Source: Aldrovandia affinis (Eukaryota; Chordata; Actinopteri; Notacanthiformes; Halosauridae). From it: DNA of 64,000 nt. A program made the position numbers and the translations under genes. Below, piece by piece: positions 57,801-64,000 of this stretch; positions within the stretch are counted from its first letter, which is position 1; each line of letters opens with the position of its first letter. The notes beneath the pieces were generated by a model, which was not told the origin of the DNA, searched no databases, and saw only the letters and a list, made by a program, of their open reading frames with translations. The stretch is from the NCBI GenBank assembly GCA_029706075.1, contig JAINUG010000048.1, positions 4,966,374 to 5,030,373 on the forward strand, written 5' to 3'.

Positions 57801-60800
57801 ACTTGGACTATGCCCTGAAATCGTGTCTTCTGTGTGGATTTTTTTTTTTCACCTTCAGCAAGAGGATATTAAAACTGCAAATTACAATGTGTGCCATGCC
57901 TAATCGAACATCTAAAGACTCACCATCCCCAGAAGCACGAGATGTCCCTTGACATAAGTAAGGGTAAACAGGGCAAGCAGATGACTAACATTAGACAGCG
58001 GACAGTGCAGCAGTTGCTGCATAGAGAAGAGAGACTATCTCAGTTCCCAAGAAAAGAAAAGTATGGACAAAGTAATCAAATGTATTGCTGTTGATTACAA
58101 CCTCAGTTGTTGAGAATGTGGGGTTCCGCTGCCTCATGGACAAATGCAGAACTACCTCAGTGAGACAGCAATCCTGAGGCCCATAACGTCCTGCAGTATT
58201 GTGGTAGCAACAAAGTCAGATTCCCCTCCATGGCTTCCACTGTCTGAAAAAAGTACTTCTATCGATACTTGGTATAGGCTGATACTGTTAATGAAGTATT
58301 TGCATCGGTCTTCAATAACTTATTGCTACATGCCTAGTCCCTAGGGAGAAAATGTTTCAGAAAATGTGGTAAATCTATTATTAATGTATTATCTAAGGTT
58401 AGTGCGTCAGGATAAAAAATTTTTTAATTAGGATGGGAATATTTGTTTGTTGCCAGTTTGATTTGATATATATTTGGGATGAAACTGTTAATAATTTAGA
58501 ATCATATACAAAAGGGTAATCGGCGGGCTTTGCCGGTACTGTACAAAATAAACAGATCACAGAATGTTCCGTTCTAGAACGTGTTTATTCGGTGACCAAG
58601 CAACAACTCCAAATCAGACGAGCCCCTATTTTGAAGAATCATCCAATCAGGTCGCTTTGGAGAGGCCAGCATTATCCAGGCCTCTGTTTAGTGCCTCGGT
58701 TGCAACCAGGAAAATAATAACAATGTCTATCAAGGGGATATCGGTCGAGCATGAAAGAGAAAGACACATTCTCATGAAAAGGTATTTTGTATATTCCTTG
58801 ATATTTTAGCGTGTTTTACTGTCTGTATTTTGCACTATGCCGTTGAAGGAATGTTGTTTTTGAACGTGTTTAGTTTAGAAAGTCTGAGGCCCTCCCTAGC
58901 TAGCTGCACTGTGAAGCCTGGGACTCGTGTTTTTGGCTAGCTGGCTGACGTGCGCGCTCATTTCACTTGTTTACGTGGTTAGGCGAAAGGTCTTCTGAAC
59001 CAATGTATCGGTGTTTTCGCTAGGAGAGCACGGTTTAGTGATTTAAAGTAATTTAGGGGTCACACGAGGTTGTACAACGTTCGAATTATTTATCTAGCGT
59101 TAACTAACGAGCGTTCTAGCTACAACGTATATAATTTCCTTATGTAGCTAGCTAGCTGGTGTAGTGGTAGCTAGCTAGCTGGTGTAGTGGTAGCTAACGA
59201 GCTAACGTGTTTTGCTGAGCAGGTTGCTAGCCCAGCAATTGTTTAGCTTGCTGACGGACGTTATCGTTAGTTAGTAACGTTAGCTAATTTATTTTTTTAC
59301 GACATAGAAAGTAGCGGTCTCAATGCTATTGGATAGAAATAAGCATAAGAAAAGATAAGAACTGTTCAGCGGAAAGGACACCCTGTAACATTCCCAGATT
59401 GAACTGGCTAACGTAATTAGCTATCATGACAGTTGAACATCAATATAGTCATATTTGGTATGCTTGTGTTTGTCTACTTTTTTAACATTCCCAGTATTTC
59501 CGAATCGAAATGTGCTATTTAAACATACTGTCTAATGTAACGCTAGCAGACTAGTTAAATTGGCGTTAGCTATCCATCTATCTAGCATAACGCTAAATCT
59601 TTAACAAAGGCTACAGAGTGCGACAGGCACAGCTGTAATTTATCAAGAGGACACTCTCATAGTTAAGTTAGAAGATATATATTATCAGATCATTTTGATA
59701 AACGGCTAGAAGCTGGCTACATAACCTATTTTATGAATGAACCATAGCAATGTAATTAAATGTGATTTCTGGAAAGATAATTGCGTTGGTTGGCTTTTTA
59801 CACTTTTTTTTTTTTACCGCAAAGCCAGGCCATTAATAAAATGAGCTTTGATTGTATACTGAAAAGCAGTACCAGATACCTATCTGATCAGACTTTATAA
59901 CGAAGTTAACTAAAGAATAACGTTAATAATTGAATACTAGCTTGTCGTTGTACTTGTTAGAATATTGAAGTTACAAAATGTTCTTTTTTGCCGCCGTTGT
60001 TACTCCCAACAAGAGTAAGCTAGCGTTATGTCGCAGTTTACCAGAAAACATTTTGGTCACTAGAAAGAAAGTTGTGCACGGCCAGAGGGAGGGAATTCGT
60101 GATTTATGACGAGCGGGAATGAGGAGTGACCTGCAGGATTTAGCTGGAAGGTAAAGTGAAGAAGAGATGAGAGAGCGATGGACTCCAAAGAGCTGGAGAC
60201 TGCAACAAAACTGCACTTGTGGTTCCAATGACTTCAGTAGTGGCCTAGATTGAACTTTGATTCAATGTTTTACAAATGTTTCCCTAAGCATGGACACCCA
60301 ACAGATAAACTTCTGAAAAGCTATACATAAACGTTACTTATTATAGAGAGTTATTTGTGTTTGTTTGGGTAACTAAAGTTATTTTTGTGGTAGCCTAATT
60401 TACGTGCAGGGAAACAGTGGGGCAGCAGTCGTTCAAGGACATTGGGCAATTGTCCAGTTGAATCTGTTTTGCTCAGTGATTGTCCAGTCATTTGACAGTC
60501 CTCTGCCCCCCACCCCCTATGTATCACTTGTTTACCGCCCTTCTCTAGTAATTTGCCATGGTTTTCAGGACTCAGAACCCTTTGAGGAGGCCATTTAAAA
60601 TGTAACAATGCCGCAATTCTTAATAAAACTTTTGACCTGTGCTGTCTGTGAAGGAATTATTGGAATACAACTGTTGATCCGCAGGTTTCAGCTACTATTT
60701 TGAAGCTGCAACTTGTAAGTATATGCGAGTAAACACCGTATTTGCCGTGGGTCATTATCAAATGCTTTATGCTGGAAGTAGCAGAGACTGTGACCACAGG

Positions 60801-61722
60801 TATCCTCTTTCAAACTTAATAATAATAATAATAATAATACATTTTATTTGTAACACGCTTTTCATTGTAAAACAATCTCAAAGTGCTACAGGGGTGCATA
60901 AAACAAAAATAAAAACAGGGACATGAAAATAATAAGGACATGTAACAAGGGCCCACTGGCACTACCAGGAGAACAAAGACAAAAAAAGAAACACAAACAG
61001 TTATTTCCTGTAGAGGAACAGGAAGTTCTAGAGTTTTTAGGACTTTAAATCAGGTGTCGGGTACTGCACAGCCAAGCAGAGCATAGAGTAATTGGACGTG
61101 AGTAAACATGACATGAAAGGTCAACATAAACTCTGATATATCTCACAACAGCACATTGAACGATGTACATACAACATATACAGGTGGATAGGGCTGTCTT
61201 TGTGGATGTGCCTGACCCCTCTGACATAATTGATTCCCAAAACGGTGACTGTTTGCTTAGAAGGGAGACCTTCCCTGGCTTATTTCGCATGTTTGCTGGC
61301 AGTGTAGTGTAATGGTTAGGGAGCTGGGCTTGTAACTCAGAAGTTGCAGGTTCAATTCCCAGGTGGGCCACTGCTGTTGTACCCTTGAGCAAGGTACTTA
61401 ACCTGAATTGCTTCAGTAAAATATCGAGCTGTATAAATGGATTGTATGTAAAGAAATGTAAACTGTTTAAGTCGCTCTGGATAAGAGCGTCTGCTAAATG
61501 CCTAAAATGTAATGTCCCTCTAACCGAGGCTTGTTTCTGTTTGCAGAAGTTGAAAATGCCCAGTGGGGACTTCAGGGAGGACAAGCAGAGGACATCCGCA
61601 CAATCCACCCCCAGCGTCACCCCCAGCGCCACCCCCACCGTCACCCCCTGTGTCACCCCCTCCGTCACTCCCTGTGTCACCCCCTCCGTCACCCCCCATA
61701 CCTCCCCCAGATCGAATCGCAG
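54871..61722 (+). CDS. KIAA1191: KIAA1191/P33MONOX homologue (putative monooxygenase), 5' five coding exons, incomplete
   Basis: Coding exons 54871-54898, 55794-55981, 56209-56320, 57371-57495 and 61547-61722 join with GT/AG sites and consistent phases (1, 0, 1, 0, 2), giving 209 residues. The start MASRQGDIPALE, the block MSLPI..RRCQSYDD, MLTPPSDM, VPVVKAKA and KQTQESIQKFEQQAGLTDAG followed by YTPHKGLTTEETHYHRMAEA match vertebrate p33MONOX, which is about 305 aa in human. The ATG lies in an exon whose acceptor (ATCATTCAG) ends at 54846. The protein is described as cytoplasmic, brain-enriched and putatively NADPH-dependent, but its enzymatic role is poorly established and no catalytic motif is visible. 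The last exon shown has an expanded TPSVTP repeat (residues 171-201) absent from human. The remaining ~100 residues lie beyond the window. Confidence 0.94.
55152..55490 (-). mobile_element. tRNA-derived SINE, family A, in a KIAA1191 intron
   Basis: On the minus strand, GGGACCCTGGCTGGCATAAC (head), B-box-like GAGGTTTGATTCCC, mid block and tail ACCAAATTGGGAGAAAAAAT at the low-coordinate end. Well preserved, in the intron between the first two coding exons. Confidence 0.85.
56381..56913. mobile_element. Tc1/mariner foldback element with ~190-bp inverted repeats in a KIAA1191 intron
   Basis: Starts CACTACCGGTCAAAAGTTTT and ends AAAACTTTGACCGGTAGTG, flanked by TA (56379-56380, 56914-56915). Nearly the whole first 190 bp is mirrored at the end (AGCAGTTCAAGTCCAGTGAA against TTCAGTGGACTTGAACTGCT). 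The centre keeps a scrap of Tc1 transposase (TPTVKHGGGSVMVWDS), showing descent from an autonomous Tc1 element. Confidence 0.92.
57740..58345 (+). mobile_element. hAT (ZBED-like) transposon fragment in a KIAA1191 intron
   Basis: 57860-58110 translates, with breaks, to a BED-type zinc finger end (CLIEHLKTHHP) and 58070-58140 to VIAVDYNLSVVENVGFRCLM, the hAT block after the zinc finger. Edges AGGAGTGCACCGATATTACT and GCTACATGCCTAGT resemble degenerate hAT ends. Only the N-terminal part remains. Confidence 0.7.
58350..59140. other. KIAA1191 intron with an exon-like segment
   Basis: A short ATG-initiated frame at 58723-58780 (MSIKGISVEHERERHILMKR) precedes a possible donor AAAAG|GTATTT, in locally CpG-containing sequence. 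It would be out of phase with the next KIAA1191 exon, so it is not an alternative start for that protein. No other gene could be identified. Confidence 0.35.
59143..59195 (+). repeat. Two-unit tandem repeat TAGCTAGCTAGCTGGTGTAG
   Basis: Two near-identical 24-bp units of GCTAGC-rich sequence ending GGTGTAGTGG. Confidence 0.7.
59200..60805. other. KIAA1191 intron, nothing firmly recognised
   Basis: An acceptor-like GGTTTTCAG followed by ten in-phase codons and a stop (60569-60598) and an AATAAA at about 60622 might be an alternative short terminal exon, but the evidence is thin. Confidence 0.35.
60813..60905 (-). mobile_element. LINE 3' tail (AAT-repeat type, minus)
   Basis: On the minus strand CACTTTGAGATTGTTTTACA, then ACAAATAAAATGTATT and (ATT)n, a frequent teleost LINE terminus with a trinucleotide tail. 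No coding part is visible. Confidence 0.6.
61303..61513 (+). mobile_element. tRNA-derived SINE, family B (UnaSINE-like), full length
   Basis: tRNA-like head GCAGTGTAGTGTAATGGTTA (A box), B box CAGGTTCAATTCCC, body GTTGTACCCTTGAGCAAGGT, and a 3' tail with the L2 stem-loop CGCTCTGGATAAGAGCG (61473-61489) and CTGCTAAATG, ending in AATGTAATG. The tail is shared with the L2 LINE at 33.9 kb, which would supply its reverse transcriptase. It ends only about 33 bp before the next KIAA1191 exon, close to that exon's acceptor. Confidence 0.92.
61604..61695 (+). repeat. KIAA1191: 12-bp coding repeat (xVTP)n in KIAA1191
   Basis: Seven to eight units of CCC-AGC-GTC-ACC type encode Ser/Cys/Thr-Val-Thr-Pro repeats in frame. 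Confidence 0.9.
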
Positions 61723-61724
61723 GT

Positions 61725-61965
61725 ATAACCAATACACCTATTCAGTTTGCAAACTGTTTCCATTATGGCCCATTGCTTGCCTTGTGACACTGCTAGATCT
61801 GCTGCGAGCTACGTTACCTGCGTTTCTGGTTATGTCTATCCGTATATAAAGGGCATGTACTGTAACTGCCCAAATGCGTGAGTAAATCGGGGATACAAAG
61901 TGTATTGAAAGCTTGTGCTTCCACAAAGGGGTGTTTCCTTAGTTAAGCAATTAAGATCCCATCAT
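61725..61965. other. KIAA1191 intron
   Basis: Nothing recognised. Confidence 0.4.
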
Positions 61966-61974
61966 GGTTATGGT

Positions 61975-62225
61975 CATGCATAAAAATGCTGGGCAGCCCC
62001 AGCTGTCCATTATTTTGGAAACCATCGCTAGAAGAAGAGAGATCTCAATGACTTTGAAAGACGGCTGATTGTTGGGGCACATTTGGCAGGAGCTTCAGTG
62101 ATGAAGACCGCTCAACTTGCTGATGTTTCATGAGGAAAGGTGGTTAAGGTGATGTTGGCATGGAAGTGTGAGGGAAAGACATCATCAACTAGGGGTTGAG
62201 TGCATACTCCTCAACCTTAATGTCC
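61975..62225 (+). mobile_element. Tc1/mariner-type remnant (AACTGCCAAAATAAAGG family)
   Basis: A block containing GATCTCAATGACTTTGAAAG and GGCACATTTGGCAGGAGCTT matches the 5' interior of the element at 30.4-31.3 kb. Ends are missing. Confidence 0.75.
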
Positions 62226-62492
62226 GTGCATTGTCCGTGCATTTCTAACACGCATACAGTATTTTACCAATTTAACTGTAAATGAGTGCTTCTGGTGCCT
62301 AGAATTCTTGACAAGTGACCAACAGGTCGACCGCTGGACACACCCATAACCTGAACTACCAATCGGCAGTTGTCGCCACGGGAATAGCTGGGAGCCTGCC
62401 AGTGACAAAGCGAGATGTGGGATAGCAGCAAACTTGAACTTTTGTTTTAAAAGGAAACCCAAAATACACAAACCTTGTCACTGAACGGAGGT

Positions 62493-63405
62493 AGGGCCCA
62501 ATGATTTCCGAATCAGGACAATAAATAAAGGGTGGCTAAGCCCACTACTGCCAAATGCCTATAATGTAATGTAATGTAAATAAAAATGGAATTCACTGTT
62601 AAACGCGGAAATGCACAGAATTTGAAAGATTTTGGTTAAAGTTATTCAAAAGGCTGCTTAAATTAGTGGAAATATTAGGAATCTGATTTAGTTTATTTAT
62701 CAAATAAATTGCGAACACACATTTCCCTGTTTTGGAGTGGTATGTACACATTTGCGCGCTAGTGTTGGGGGGGAGGGGGGAGGAGTGTGGGTTGTTGAAT
62801 GGAGGACAAACATGTCAAACAGAGACTACTAAATCCGCTAAAAACTCAGAAAAGCAGCATTATCTGCAAAGTTCAGGGCAGAGCAGTAGACTATCCCAAT
62901 GATTTATATGAATTGGGAAATCATTTGTAAATTCTGTCAACACACCGTTGACTGGACTTGAAAAAATATGTGCGATGACCATGTAAAATTGAAAACCCAC
63001 CTTCGAAACAAGGATAAGCTTACCCCTCCAAACTACTATATAAAGTGCATCAAAATTGTCAGATGCAAGCTGTGGGTTTGTTGAGGACTTTGTGGCTATG
63101 TGCGTGGATTGAACAACACATGGAGGCAGTCCTCCACAAGATACGCGGGAAGAAAATGTCCGTTGTGGTTGATGAAATGACTGACATCCGCGATTGCAGT
63201 GTTTTCAACATTGTGATGGGTGAGTGAGTCATAAAATATTAAAATCATTAGTAGCTGCTATGTTCATAATTTAATTTGTAAGTTGTATTGATATTGCTAA
63301 TTCATATCCAGAAAAAATAAAACGGAGAACACGGAATATGAAAAAAACTAATAATAATTGTACAGAATTTGGGAAAAAATCAAATGGATTTCATAGGGCC
63401 CTACA
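62493..63405 (+). mobile_element. hAT transposon remnant (CGGBP1-like transposase lineage)
   Basis: Edges TAGGGCCCAATGATTTCCGA and CATAGGGCCCTA form imperfect inverted repeats. Flanking octamers ACGGAGGT and ACAGAGGG are similar, a possible decayed duplication. The interior (62870-63225) translates, with breaks, to a zinc-binding-type stretch (CKFCQHTVDW) and then KIRGKKMSVVVDEMTDIRD, the first catalytic Asp region of hAT transposases related to CGGBP1-type proteins. The rest is deleted. Confidence 0.72.
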
Positions 63406-63409
63406 GAGG

Positions 63410-64000
63410 GTTACCTAGCCAATTGGTGCCAAACAGCCTGCGAATTGATAGTTACTAGAACGTTGTATTAATCATCAATTTGTATTCGGACTACTGGTTG
63501 CCACTTAAAGGGCCTTATTTTCGTGCCGGCACTAAGCAGCATTATGCCCTAGCACAGGCGAATTGCCAGTTTTGTCTGTCGCAAACGGAATGTTTCCCAT
63601 CTCTGCCGAGTTTGGCAATTTCGTGGTCTGCAGTGAAGGCATTTGCGCGACTATAGGTTGGTTAGCGCAGTAGGGGGTGTGACAATGAAAACAGTTGGGT
63701 GGCTGTGCAAGTTTGGTGTCAAATAATGAGTTTGTGTTAACGTCCAACTAGACCACCTCTTAGCGTAAACGCTGGCGCTCTGTGCAATTTGGTGACTTTA
63801 TTGATGTGCACATTATCTGAAATCACATGAGAATGTTTTGTGAATATTGTTAATTTTCCCCCACGTTGAGGCAAATTGTCCAATCCATGGGTAACTTGCA
63901 AGCGTAATCAATTAAGCTAAAAACTATTTCACCACAGCTTGTGGTTATTCAATGCACGGACACGGCATTGAAGCCAGCAGGAAGCCAGCAGGCCATCCAT
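63410..64000. other. Intronic or intergenic end of window
   Basis: A GC-richer palindromic-looking stretch (GGGCCTTATTTTCGTGCCGG to AACGCTGGCGC, about 63510-63780) may be an uncharacterised MITE. No further KIAA1191 exon is visible. Confidence 0.35.

Noticed and set aside
58723-58780. Alternative start exon of KIAA1191
   Set aside because: Ends in phase 2, whereas the next KIAA1191 exon begins in phase 0.
60560-60626. Alternative terminal exon of KIAA1191 (DSEPFEEAI then stop, AATAAA nearby)
   Set aside because: In phase with 57495, but too short and unlike the family; the exon at 61547 matches the known protein directly.
61303-61380. Genuine tRNA gene
   Set aside because: tRNA-like head runs directly into SINE body and L2 tail.
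1-64000. CRISPR arrays, bacterial operons or insertion sequences
   Set aside because: Introns, SINE/LINE content, CXC chemokine and KIAA1191 exons show vertebrate nuclear DNA; the tandem repeats have no spacer structure.

Overview
This is nuclear DNA of a teleost fish: AT-rich, gene-poor, full of microsatellites and packed with fish-type transposons. Several L2-type LINE copies and one tRNA-derived SINE share a 3' stem-loop tail (CGCTCT-GGATA-AGAGCG, then CTGCTAAATG). This LINE/SINE pair is best known from eels (UnaL2/UnaSINE1), so I lean towards Elopomorpha. Related tails occur in other teleosts, so that placement is an inference.

Three host genes can be recognised, all on the + strand. (1) A depp1 (C10orf10) homologue has one coding exon at 21069-21952 and a likely TATA promoter with a non-coding first exon near 14.2-14.4 kb. 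A one-base slip sits just before its conserved C-terminus. (2) A complete four-exon non-ELR CXC chemokine lies at 42639-43735. Its compact promoter has an ISRE core overlapping a kappaB-like palindrome, followed by a TATA box. About 3.3 kb downstream a second promoter plus signal-peptide exon (45861-46063) is an orphan duplicate with no visible chemokine body. (3) The 5' part of KIAA1191 (P33MONOX) has coding exons from 54871 to 61722, probably driven by a TCTCGCGAGA promoter at 51614; its 3' exons lie beyond the window.

The rest is mostly mobile DNA. 0-13 kb holds two CR1/L2/Rex1-type LINE 3' ends, L2 tails, SINEs and a Tc1 element (10140-11791) carrying two nested insertions. 13-18 kb holds a SINE, the depp1 promoter and a DIRS-type RT remnant. 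22-31 kb holds SINEs and Tc1/mariner pieces. 31.6-37.2 kb is a nested block: a minus-strand LTR element with a perfect 5-bp target duplication, gag-like zinc knuckles and a 36-bp coding minisatellite instead of pol, into which an L2 LINE and a hAT element have jumped. 39.8-41.4 kb, 47-51 kb and 56-63 kb hold more Tc1, hAT and SINE copies, several inside KIAA1191 introns.

The three genes do not form an operon or an obvious pathway. depp1 is a stress/autophagy gene, the chemokine an immune-inducible gene and KIAA1191 a housekeeping-type gene. The strongest candidates for something not previously described are the pol-less gag-plus-minisatellite LTR element and the orphan duplicated chemokine promoter/exon.
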